The notes beneath the pieces were generated by a model, which saw only the letters and a list, made by a program, of their open reading frames with translations, was not told where the DNA came from and made no database searches. The position numbers and the translations under genes were made by a program. Shown piece after piece: positions 49,836 to 56,942 of a DNA stretch of 64,000 bases. Where the stretch lies: NCBI RefSeq assembly GCF_018829635.1, contig NZ_JAHKKG010000009.1, positions 248,001 to 312,000 on the forward strand. Reading direction: 5' to 3'. Within the stretch, counting starts at the first letter, position 1; every line of letters starts with the position of its first letter. This stretch comes from Paractinoplanes bogorensis (GTDB lineage: Bacteria; Actinomycetota; Actinomycetes; Mycobacteriales; Micromonosporaceae).

Positions 49836-50336
49836 CGGCCAGGGCGCCCACTGGACGGCCGCGGCAAACCCGCTGCGCCTCGCCTCGCGCGCATCTCCCC
49901 TGGTCAGCGGCCCTTCGCGGCGGGCGTTGATACCCTCCCCGATCAGCCGGCTCTCGAACCACGAGCCACCGACCCCGCGCCGGACACGTTCCCAGAGCCC
50001 ACCCTCGACCAGCGCGGACGCCTGGGTCCGCACCACGTCGACGAGCCGCGCCGGGTCCTCGTCACAGACCTCGCAGGCGCACGTAGGCAGCGACTCCACC
50101 CACCATCGCCCGAGACGCACGGCGATCCCCGGCGTCTCGGTGAACGCGATGGCCAGCGGCGCCGCCGCCGGAGTGCGTGGCATGAGCCTTTCCATGCGCA
50201 CCAGCGCGTCGGCCGGCCCCAGGAGCTCCTTGCTCTCCCGGCGATCGACCACGTACCGCCCAGCCAGCTCGTCCAGCAGCGCCTCGGCCGCGTCATGCAG
50301 GACGGCGAAGCGGGCAGCGTGCGGGTCAGCCCTCAC
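49815..50336 (-). CDS. Hypothetical protein
   Basis: 173 residues, soluble. Notable segments are LPTCACEVCDEDPARLVDVVRTQASALVEGGLWERV, which carries three cysteines, and GIAVRLGRWWVESLP. I recall similar actinobacterial proteins annotated as a DUF (possibly DUF6226) but cannot assign a role. The GTG start has CATACT 6 nt upstream, an imperfect -10, and no ribosome site. It converges with the reductase and overlaps it. Confidence 0.65.
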   Translation of the reverse strand: MRADPHAARFAVLHDAAEALLDELAGRYVVDRRESKELLGPADALVRMERLMPRTPAAAPLAIAFTETPGIAVRLGRWWVESLPTCACEVCDEDPARLVDVVRTQASALVEGGLWERVRRGVGGSWFESRLIGEGINARREGPLTRGDAREARRSGFAAAVQWAPWPLSPEQS

Positions 50337-50396
50337 CAGCGCAGTATGCCGCCCTCGGCCGGCGGCATACCAGCGCTTCGGCCGGCTTCCCCCTCA

Positions 50397-50594
50397 TCAG
50401 AAGGAGAAGTCCCCTTCCTTGACGCCCGCGACGAACGAGGCCCACTCCTCAGCGGTGAACTCGAGCACGGCCCCCTCCGGAGCCTTCGAGTCCCGCACCA
50501 GATAGCGGTCGTTCACCTTCGCCACCTCGACGCAGGTGCCACCGGTGCAGGCCAACGCTCTTCGCCACTGCTTGACTTCTGCGCTCTTGGACAT
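50397..50594 (-). CDS. DUF397 family protein
   Basis: 65 residues with the DUF397 pattern WRRALACTGGTCVEVAKV..YLVRDSKAPEGAVLEFTAEEWASFVAGVKEGDF. DUF397 proteins in actinobacteria are encoded beside XRE/DUF5753 regulators and act with them in development or antibiotic control, somewhat like antitoxin partners. The ATG has GGGAGG 7 nt upstream. A sequence upstream (about 50640-50770) is A/T-rich for this genome and holds its promoter plus an inverted repeat CACGA-TCGT-TCGTG (50749-50762). Confidence 0.88.
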   Translation of the reverse strand: MSKSAEVKQWRRALACTGGTCVEVAKVNDRYLVRDSKAPEGAVLEFTAEEWASFVAGVKEGDFSF

Positions 50595-50810
50595 GACGCA
50601 CCTCCCGTGCCGGTTCCCAGCTCCACGGTAAGTGACGCCTCGAACACTGGGCAGGAGTGAATGCTTCAAGGTGCCATTCATTGCACGATATGAGCATTTG
50701 GCGGTGATTATCTTGCCCGCTAAGAAGGTATTGGTCTGTTTTGCGGCGCACGATCGTTCGTGAACTAAGGATTCTCGTGCCGCCCGGACCGACTCGCCCG
50801 GCAAAGAGAA

Positions 50811-50843
50811 GCCGTCCTGCGCTCAACCCCAGCGCAGGACGGC
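50811..50843 (-). terminator. 13-bp hairpin terminator after the second DUF397 gene
   Basis: The perfect stem GCCGTCCTGCGCT/AGCGCAGGACGGC has a 7-nt loop and lies about 16 nt past the DUF397 stop on the minus strand. It has no T tract. Confidence 0.7.
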
Positions 50844-50858
50844 AACTACCCACCGGGC

Positions 50859-51053
50859 CTAGAAGACGAACTCGTCGCCCTTGACCCCGGCCACGAACGC
50901 AACCCACTCATCCTCGGTGAACGAGTGAGCCGGCAACTGCGGGTTCTTGCTGTCCCTGATCAGGTATGTGCCACCGACCTTGGCCACCTCGATGCAGGTA
51001 CCGCCGCTGCACCGGCTACTACGGCGCCATTTTGGCGACTCGGTCTCGTTCAT
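50859..51053 (-). CDS. DUF397 family protein
   Basis: 64 residues, KWRRSSRCSGGTCIEVAKVGGTYLIRDSKNP..FTEDEWVAFVAGVKGDEF, a paralogue of the protein at 50397. ATG 51053 has GAGGAG about 10 nt upstream. It follows the XRE regulator at 51111 by 57 nt in the same direction, so the two form the classic XRE-DUF397 pair. A terminator follows. Confidence 0.9.
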   Translation of the reverse strand: MNETESPKWRRSSRCSGGTCIEVAKVGGTYLIRDSKNPQLPAHSFTEDEWVAFVAGVKGDEFVF

Positions 51054-51110
51054 CGCGGAATTCGCTCCTCTAATGGAAAGGGTTACATCATGGTGGTGCC
51101 GTGGCGGTAC

Positions 51111-52025
51111 TTACTCGTGGCGAGCTGGAAGGTTGGCCTCCAGCGCAGCGATGCGACCCTTGATGAAATCGATCGTGTCATCTTCATCGTCGGCGGCTTG
51201 CCAGAGCTGTTCGAATCTTTTTCTATGTCGCGCGTTGTCGGCGCGGTTTTCGACGACCTCGTCCAGGATGCCGTTCTCGCGATACATTATTTCGCGTTCT
51301 GCGCGATCGGCACCGACCGTCATGAGGTCAAAGCTACCGTTGTTCGCAATGGCGACGGGAAGGTCGTTCAAGGGAAGCATACGAATCTTGGTCAGCCCAC
51401 GCTCGGACAAGTTCACGAGGTGGCGTAACTGCTCGACAAAAATCTCGGATCCGCCGACGACCCGACGGAAGATGGATTCATCGGCAACTACCATTATTTT
51501 GACCGTACCGAGTCGATCGAGAAGCAACTCGTGGCGGTGCCGGCGGGCGTCGACCAACGCGTCGATCTTCGGCCCGCTCATCTCGTCGCTCCACATCCCG
51601 GTGAGCGCCCGACCGTATTCGGGGGTTTGCAGCAGGCCTGGGACGTAGAGGACGGTGAACAGCCGGATCTCCGAGGCCTCGGCCTCGTACTCGATGAAGC
51701 GGCGCAGCGGCTCCGACAGATGTTCTCGAAAGCGAGGCTGCCCCCACCAGACCCGCTTCGCGCGCACCCGTAAGCGAGCGGTCCGCGCGTCGGCGAGGAG
51801 AGAGCCGACCAAGGCCTTGTCGTTCACGTGGAGCAGGCTCAGCAGGCTGCGGAGATCGTTGATCGAGATGGTGTTCTCGCCGTTCTCGATCCGGATTATC
51901 TTGCTGTTGGACCACTCCATCGCCTCGGCGACCTGAGCCTGCGTCAGACCGGCCGCTTCACGTGCCTCGCGGATAGCGATGCGTACACGTAAGCGCGCGA
52001 TCGTAGGCGAATCGCCCTCGGCCAT
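51111..52025 (-). CDS. XRE-family regulator with DUF5753 domain
   Basis: 304 residues. The helix-turn-helix is AREAAGLTQAQVAEAMEWSNSKIIRIENGENTISINDLRSLLSLL (about 17-65), and a DUF5753 effector domain follows (about 100-290, with YVPGLLQTPEYGRAL). Such proteins pair with DUF397 proteins to control development or secondary metabolism. The ATG follows GAAGGA, which is overlapped by the palindrome TTCAACGTTGAA. Its base composition is visibly less GC-rich than its neighbours, a sign of transfer or relaxed selection. The paralogue is at 52881. Confidence 0.9.
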   Translation of the reverse strand: MAEGDSPTIARLRVRIAIREAREAAGLTQAQVAEAMEWSNSKIIRIENGENTISINDLRSLLSLLHVNDKALVGSLLADARTARLRVRAKRVWWGQPRFREHLSEPLRRFIEYEAEASEIRLFTVLYVPGLLQTPEYGRALTGMWSDEMSGPKIDALVDARRHRHELLLDRLGTVKIMVVADESIFRRVVGGSEIFVEQLRHLVNLSERGLTKIRMLPLNDLPVAIANNGSFDLMTVGADRAEREIMYRENGILDEVVENRADNARHRKRFEQLWQAADDEDDTIDFIKGRIAALEANLPARHE

Positions 52026-52031
52026 CGGTCC

Positions 52032-52043
52032 TTCAACGTTGAA
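52032..52043. promoter_or_regulatory. Palindrome TTCAACGTTGAA over the XRE ribosome site
   Basis: A perfect 12-bp palindrome 6 nt before the XRE start. A matching imperfect site, TTCATCATTGAA, is at 53760-53771 before the paralogue. It is a candidate shared operator. Confidence 0.5.
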
Positions 52044-52171
52044 GTAAGTGCGTCACACGGCTGAAACAATCTGACACCTGGCTACCTGCTGTATAGCACT
52101 CGGCCAGGTCGCGGCACATACTAGTACGTCTTACCAGAGGAACGAACCCGGGGTCCTGCGAATGCCGAACT

Positions 52172-52624
52172 TCAGGCGGCGGCCAGGTCAAGCCCTCGCT
52201 CGGGTGGGCGGGCATTCTCGATGGCCCTTCGCAAAGCACGCTTGACCTGGTTGAACTGACGCTCGTCGACACTCGAGTAGAGCACCACGTCAGATCCCCG
52301 GTAGATCGCGTGCAGTTCCCACCCGCGACCACCGCGGCGCACCATGGACGGCAGAGTGCACGCCATAGGGACCATCACAGCCAGCAGGCCGATGGCATAA
52401 GCGGTGGGTGGCTGCAGGAAAATCCAACCCGCGCTGATCGATGCCACGGTGCCCGCGGCCACGGCCAGCACGGTCGTCGGCGAGGCCGGCTCGGCGCTGG
52501 AACGAAGCACGCCGACATTGCGGAGATCGCGAATCGCATAGCTTTTCAAGGGCCTGCTGCGCCGGATGAAGAACTCGTCGGTGACCACGACTTCGGGGCT
52601 CTTGTAGTGGAGGCGTTTGCTCAT
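52172..52624 (-). CDS. DUF6232-like small membrane protein
   Basis: 150 residues. An N-terminal soluble part (MSKRLHYKSPEVVVTDEFFIRRSRPLKSYAIRDLRNVGV) is followed by two hydrophobic segments (VLAVAAGTVASISAGWIFL and AIGLLAVMVPMACTL) and a C-terminal domain with ELHAIYRGSDVVLYSSVDERQFNQVKRALRRAIE. It looks like the DUF6232 family found beside XRE/DUF397 genes in actinobacteria; the name is from memory. GAGGG lies 7 nt before the ATG. Repeat A lies about 100 nt upstream. Confidence 0.72.
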   Translation of the reverse strand: MSKRLHYKSPEVVVTDEFFIRRSRPLKSYAIRDLRNVGVLRSSAEPASPTTVLAVAAGTVASISAGWIFLQPPTAYAIGLLAVMVPMACTLPSMVRRGGRGWELHAIYRGSDVVLYSSVDERQFNQVKRALRRAIENARPPERGLDLAAA

Positions 52625-52724
52625 GGCGCACCCTCTTCCCGTACTTCTTGCAAGGGGAGGAAGTTCAGGTCAGGATGGCCACACCGATAGTCCCTGCCGG
52701 TTCGGTCGGAAGACTTCCTTCGGA

Positions 52725-52874
52725 CAGAGACGAAACGGCACTCGGTTGCCGCCGAGCGCCGCTTGAACCCGCCTCTTCCCCAACCCCGCCCTTGCTGCTC
52801 TTTCAGTAGTACAACATGCGTACAAGCTAACCGCCACCCATCACTCTGCTATGTAGCAGATTGCGCACAAGGCC
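52725..52874. repeat. Direct repeat A (about 150 bp) downstream of the second XRE gene
   Basis: It is clearly homologous to 54106-54252. Shared blocks are an ACGGCAC-CGGTTGCCGCCG hairpin, CCCGCCCTTG-TGCTC, TCAGTAG, ATCACTCTGC and AGATTGCG-ACA. Here the hairpin is imperfect, and a perfect TCTGCTA-TG-TAGCAGA palindrome is present (52845-52860). It ends 6 nt before the XRE stop codon. Confidence 0.78.
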
Positions 52875-52880
52875 ACCGGC

Positions 52881-53753
52881 TCAGACGCCGACCCTCGCCT
52901 CGAGGAGTTCGAGCCGACGCCGGATGAAGTCGATCGTCTCGTCTTCGACGGCAGCGTCGAGCCACAGCTGCTCGAAGAGGTCACGGTGCTGCGAGGTCTC
53001 CGCCCGGTCCTCGACGACCTCGTCGGTCGTGCCGTTGTCGCGATAGAGGACCTGGCCGCGGGCACCGACCGTGGCCAGATCGAAGCTCGCGTTGTTGGCG
53101 ATGCGGCCGGCGTGGTCGAAGCCGAGCATGCGCAACTCGAGCAGTCCGAGTTCCGTGAGCTCGACGAGGTGCCGCAGCTGACCGGCGAGCACGGCGACAC
53201 CGCCGACCTGGCGGCGGAGCGCCGATTCGTCGACGACCACGAGATACCTCGCCGACCGGGGCCGGCGCCGGAGCGCGTCGGCCCGATGCCGGCGCACCTC
53301 GGCCAGCGCATCGGCCTTCTTTGCATCGACGCGGCCCGGGTCGAGCTGCATCATCGTCAACGCGGCGCCGTATTCCGGAGTCTGCACCGCGTCCGGCAAA
53401 TAGTAAACGGCGAATGACCGGATCTCGGCGGCGTCGGCCTCGTAGTCGATGAAGCGCCGGAGACTGTCCGAAATGGTGTGTCGAAAAGGCGGCTCTTCCC
53501 GGTGTGCGGCCCGGACGATTCGCGCGTCGGCGAGCAAGGGTTCGGCGTCGTCGACCTCTAGCAGAGTGAGCAGACTACGAAGATCACTGGGCGAGATTCC
53601 GTTCTGGCCGTTCTCGATCCGGATCACCTTGCTGAGCGACCACTCCATTGCTTTGGCCACTTGCGCCTGAGTCAATCCGGCAGCCTGGCGCGCTTCACGC
53701 AATGCGGTGCGCAGGCGTAGTCGTGCAACGGTCGGCGAAACACCCTCGGCCAT
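52881..53753 (-). CDS. XRE-family regulator with DUF5753 domain (paralogue)
   Basis: 290 residues, closely similar to the 51111-52025 product. It begins MAEGVSPTVARLRLRTALREARQAAGLTQAQVAKAMEWSLSKVIRIENGQNGISPSDLRSLLTLL, then DUF5753 with YYLPDAVQTPEYGAALT. GAAGGA lies about 6 nt before the ATG, overlapped by TTCATCATTGAA. No DUF397 gene follows directly. The gene is bracketed by direct repeats A and B, so it may be a tandem-duplication product or deletable by recombination. Confidence 0.9.
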   Translation of the reverse strand: MAEGVSPTVARLRLRTALREARQAAGLTQAQVAKAMEWSLSKVIRIENGQNGISPSDLRSLLTLLEVDDAEPLLADARIVRAAHREEPPFRHTISDSLRRFIDYEADAAEIRSFAVYYLPDAVQTPEYGAALTMMQLDPGRVDAKKADALAEVRRHRADALRRRPRSARYLVVVDESALRRQVGGVAVLAGQLRHLVELTELGLLELRMLGFDHAGRIANNASFDLATVGARGQVLYRDNGTTDEVVEDRAETSQHRDLFEQLWLDAAVEDETIDFIRRRLELLEARVGV

Positions 53754-54380
53754 TAGTCCTTCATCATTGAAAGTCGGTGCCGCAGTCGGCTGGACGCCAG
53801 GCCGGCTCGATCCGGCGAAGCTGGCGACTCTAATACCGTCCTATCAGACCGACAACCCGAGGGTGGGGTTTTGCCGAACCACGCCGGTTCCGTGTCGGCC
53901 GGTGTCCTCGGTAGACAACGCGATCATGATCGGCGACGGGGTGCGAGCTTGGGAACCGGCACGGCCGCCGCCGATCGTACGTAGGTGCGTTCACTCATGG
54001 TGCAGTCCCGCGTCGGGGTGCTTGCCAGCACGGCGACGGCGGACCACGATGACGCAAGAGGGAGAAGTGCCTCGCTCACTCGTTCAAGACCACAGTGAAC
54101 GCCCGCAGAGGCAGAAACGGCACCCGGTTGCCGCCGGGTGCCGTTGCGTACCGTCTCCCCTCCAACTCCGCCCTTGGTGCTCCTCCAGTAGAACATGCCT
54201 CCCGGCCGTCCGCTACACATCACTCTGCCACCTTGCAGATTGCGTACAGGCCAAGTCGGACGGGTCGCATGCGTCACTCTGACCACCTTGTGGCGTTTCA
54301 TTGACGAACCGACCGGGTAGCCCACCGTCGGATGCCAACCTCGAACCTGTGACAGCGCAGGTAGAAGGGCGATAACCCGC
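53754..54380. other. Non-coding gap holding repeat B
   Basis: The 627-nt gap holds the XRE promoter side (palindrome-like TTCATCATTGAA at 53760-53771), repeat B at 54106-54252, and no frame with convincing codon bias. A small frame on the minus strand beginning MFYWRSTKGG within repeat B is interrupted at the matching place in repeat A, so I do not call it. Confidence 0.6.
54106..54252. repeat. Direct repeat B (about 147 bp)
   Basis: Partner of repeat A. It holds a perfect 12-bp hairpin (AACGGCACCCGG, loop TTGCCG, CCGGGTGCCGTT; 54116-54145). With A it flanks the second XRE gene. Confidence 0.78.
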
Positions 54381-54839
54381 ATGGAGAGCCGACTCAAGAT
54401 CGCGGGCCAGGCGGTGCAACCCATCCTGGTGATGTTCCCCCTGGGCCTGTTCACGATGGCCGTCATCTTCGACATGGCCAACCTTCTCGGAGCACCGGCC
54501 ATCGTTGGATCGCTGGCCTACTGGAACATCGTCGCCGGGCTGATCGGTGGTATAGCCGCTGCCGTGGCCGGCGCGATCGACCTGGCGTTCGTACGCCGCC
54601 CCGACGCCAAGCGCATCGGCGTGCTCCGCGTCCTGCTCAACATGGGCGTGCTGATCCTGTTCGCGGTGATCCTCATGGTCCGGGTGGGTGACCCGGACCG
54701 GCAGGCCGGCGTCGGCCTCTTCCTGCTCGAGGTGGCGGCCCTGGCCATCTCCGGCTTCGGTGCCTGGTTCAGCGGCGAGCTCGCCAACGGTCGTACGCCC
54801 GCATTCGCCCGCGCCGCCGTCGGCAACCGCGGCTACTGA
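54381..54839 (+). CDS. DUF2231 family membrane protein
   Basis: 152 residues with four hydrophobic helices (VQPILVMFPLGLFTMAVIFD, YWNIVAGLIGGIAAAVAGAIDL, VLLNMGVLILFAVILM and LFLLEVAALAISGFGAWF). It matches the DUF2231 pattern with the conserved HP-like start GQAVQPILVMFPLGL. The function is unknown; some members bind heme. AGAAGGG lies about 12 nt before the ATG. A strong terminator follows, before the convergent tRNA-Thr. Confidence 0.82.
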   Translation: MESRLKIAGQAVQPILVMFPLGLFTMAVIFDMANLLGAPAIVGSLAYWNIVAGLIGGIAAAVAGAIDLAFVRRPDAKRIGVLRVLLNMGVLILFAVILMVRVGDPDRQAGVGLFLLEVAALAISGFGAWFSGELANGRTPAFARAAVGNRGY

Positions 54840-54863
54840 TCCGCCCGCGACGCTCGAGAATGG

Positions 54864-54895
54864 CGAAAGCCCAGGTCATCTGACCTGGGCTTTCG
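54864..54895. terminator. Bidirectional intrinsic terminator
   Basis: The 14-bp stem GAAAGCCCAGGTCA/TGACCTGGGCTTTC ends the DUF2231 gene, and also the tRNA-Thr unit from the other side. Confidence 0.85.
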
Positions 54896-54900
54896 TGTTG

Positions 54901-54974
54901 AGCCGCCTGACGGAATCGAACCGTCGACCTACGCATTACGAGTGCGTCGCTCTAGCCGACTGAGCTAAGGCGGC
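54901..54974 (-). tRNA. tRNA-Thr (anticodon CGT)
   Basis: 74 nt on the minus strand. The acceptor stem is GCCGCCT with AGGCGGC and discriminator T. The D arm is TAGCTCAGTCGGCTAGAGC, the anticodon stem ACGCA/TGCGT with loop CTCGTAA gives anticodon CGT (reads ACG, Thr), and the T arm contains GGTTCGATTCC. CCA is not encoded. No duplicate of its 3' end was seen near the integrase, so it is not an evident attachment site. Confidence 0.97.
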
Positions 54975-55060
54975 AACGAAAAGTCAGTGTACGGTACGCG
55001 CCCCGGGCCGCTCGGCGGGGTCCGCCGGAATCGGACAGGGTTTCTGTCGCAGGCCCGGAC

Positions 55061-55066
55061 TAAGGT
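55061..55066 (+). promoter_or_regulatory. -10 hexamer TAAGGT, leaderless promoter of the metallophosphoesterase gene
   Basis: TANNNT hexamer 7 nt before GTG 55074. Confidence 0.5.
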
Positions 55067-55073
55067 GCCTGGC

Positions 55074-56798
55074 GTGACCGACGATCGCCCCCCACCGCCC
55101 CCGGCCCGCCAGGTCGTGCCGTCACGGCCCACCAGCATGGACCCGCGCGAGCTCGGGTTCACACCGCAGCGGCCGGTCGGCTGGCTGGCGCCTCTCCTGC
55201 TGCTCAGCACTGGTCTGCGCACGCTGCTGGCGATCCTCTTCGGTGCCTATCTCGACAAGCGCGAGCTGCAGAACGCGCTGGACGGGGGCTGGTTCGATCA
55301 CTCACAGACCGAAGACGGCGAGCTCTGGCTCGATTACGTGGCCGACCTGGGCGACGGCTTCGACGCCACCTATTCCGTGGCCTACCTGCTTGCCCAGCCC
55401 GACCTCGACCTCGGCGACGGCCCGCTCCCCCGTGGGCGCCTGCTGCTGATGGGCGGCGATCAGGTCTACCCGCTGGCCAGTGGCGACGGCTACGAGAGCC
55501 GGATGAAGGGCCCCTACCGGGCGGCGCTGCCCGAGCCGCCGTCCGGTGCGCCCCGGCCGACCCTGTTCGCGCTGCCCGGCAACCACGACTGGTACGACGG
55601 TCTCACCGCGTTCATCCGGCTCTTCGCGCGCCGCAAGGACGGTCACATCGGCGGCTGGAGCACCGAGCAGCGCCGGTCCTATTTCGCCGTGAAGCTGCCT
55701 GCGAACTGGTGGTTGTTCGCGATCGACGAGCAGTTCGGCGCCTACATCGACGATCCTCAGCTGCTGTATTTCGAGCAGGCGGCCCAGCAGGTCGGCCCGG
55801 ACGACCGCGTCATGCTGATGACGCCGTCGCCGAAGTGGGTCAAGTCGGCCGACCGCCCCGAGGACTACGACGCGATCGACTACTTCATCCGCAAGATCAT
55901 CGATCCGACCGGCGCGACCACCCGCGTGCTCGTCTCCGGCGACCTGCACCACTACGCCCGCTACAGCGACCCCGACCGCGAGCTGATCACGTGCGGCGGC
56001 GGTGGCGCCTACCTGCTCGGCACGCAGAATCTGCCGGACGAGCTGATCGTCCCGCAGCCCGAGACGCTCACCCGCAGTCGCAGTGTCAGCCGGCCGTACG
56101 CTTTCCGGAAGTCCTATCCCGACGCCGCCCAATCGAGGCGCATGGGGTGGGGCGTGTTCCGCCGGGTGCCGACCCGCAACCCCGGCTTCGTCACGATGCT
56201 CGGCATCATCCACGTGCTGACCATGCTGGCGATGGCGGGCGCCTCGGCCGGCAACGCGGGCATCGTGCAGCGCCTCTTCAGCATCCCGCTGGCGGTCATG
56301 CTGGTGCTCATCATCAGCGGCGCGGTGGCGTTCGCGCAGCCACCCAAGGCCGACAAGCCGAAACACTCACGCCACTGGATCCTCGGCCTGTTGCACGCTT
56401 TCGCCCACATCGGACTGGCCGCCGGCGGCACGTGGCTCTGGCTCACCCTGCCGTTCCACGACTGGACGTGGCCCGGCCCGCTCGTCGTGGCCGTGGTCGT
56501 CTACGGCCCGGTGATCGGCTTCGTGGCCACCCAGGTGACGGCGCTCTACCTGCTGATCGCGTCGTACTTCGACGTCAACGTCAACGAACTGTTCGCAGGC
56601 CAGGGCATCGAAGACGCGAAGAGCTTCCTGCGCATGCACATCGCCCGCGACGGCAGCCTGACCATCCACCCGATCGGCATCGACAAAATCGGTCGCAAGT
56701 GGACAGCCACCCCCGACGACGCCCCCGACACTCCCTGGCTGCACCCCGAGACCCCGCTGACCCCACACCGCATCGAGCCGCCGATCACCGTGCGCTGA
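55074..56798 (+). CDS. Membrane metallophosphoesterase
   Basis: 574 residues. One N-terminal helix (about 35-55: GWLAPLLLLSTGLRTLLAIL) is followed by a calcineurin-like domain with GDQVYP (about 127), GNHDWYD (about 169) and GDLHHYARY (about 289). Four C-terminal helices follow (about 385-510). It should bind two metal ions and act on phosphoesters at the membrane; the substrate is unknown. GTG 55074 follows TAAGGT by 7 nt (leaderless). It lies on the plus strand before the serine integrase, which has its own promoter. Confidence 0.85.
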   Translation: MTDDRPPPPPARQVVPSRPTSMDPRELGFTPQRPVGWLAPLLLLSTGLRTLLAILFGAYLDKRELQNALDGGWFDHSQTEDGELWLDYVADLGDGFDATYSVAYLLAQPDLDLGDGPLPRGRLLLMGGDQVYPLASGDGYESRMKGPYRAALPEPPSGAPRPTLFALPGNHDWYDGLTAFIRLFARRKDGHIGGWSTEQRRSYFAVKLPANWWLFAIDEQFGAYIDDPQLLYFEQAAQQVGPDDRVMLMTPSPKWVKSADRPEDYDAIDYFIRKIIDPTGATTRVLVSGDLHHYARYSDPDRELITCGGGGAYLLGTQNLPDELIVPQPETLTRSRSVSRPYAFRKSYPDAAQSRRMGWGVFRRVPTRNPGFVTMLGIIHVLTMLAMAGASAGNAGIVQRLFSIPLAVMLVLIISGAVAFAQPPKADKPKHSRHWILGLLHAFAHIGLAAGGTWLWLTLPFHDWTWPGPLVVAVVVYGPVIGFVATQVTALYLLIASYFDVNVNELFAGQGIEDAKSFLRMHIARDGSLTIHPIGIDKIGRKWTATPDDAPDTPWLHPETPLTPHRIEPPITVR

Positions 56799-56889
56799 CC
56801 TGCCACCCAAGCCCGGAGAGGCGGCCTGCACCATGCGCGGATCGGACATCGCACCCGTCGATCGACAGTTTGGTGACCAGCACCCGGAA

Positions 56890-56942
56890 CGACCATAACA
56901 AGTTATATTTACATACCTACATTACCGCCTTAACCTAGGCTC
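56890..56942 (+). promoter_or_regulatory. A/T-rich promoter and possible att region of the serine integrase
   Basis: A markedly A/T-rich stretch (CATAACAAGTTATATTTACA and following) lies just before the integrase, with TAACCT (56931-56936) 6 nt before ATG 56943 as a leaderless -10. Serine integrases often have their attachment site here, but no core repeat could be confirmed. Confidence 0.45.

Noticed and set aside
50397..53753. Toxin-antitoxin or phage-defence island
   Set aside because: The genes match XRE/DUF397/DUF6232 regulatory families. No toxin, nuclease or known defence domain is visible.
53924..54502. Minus-strand frame running through repeat B
   Set aside because: The matching place in repeat A has an in-frame stop after four codons, so the frame is not conserved between the copies.
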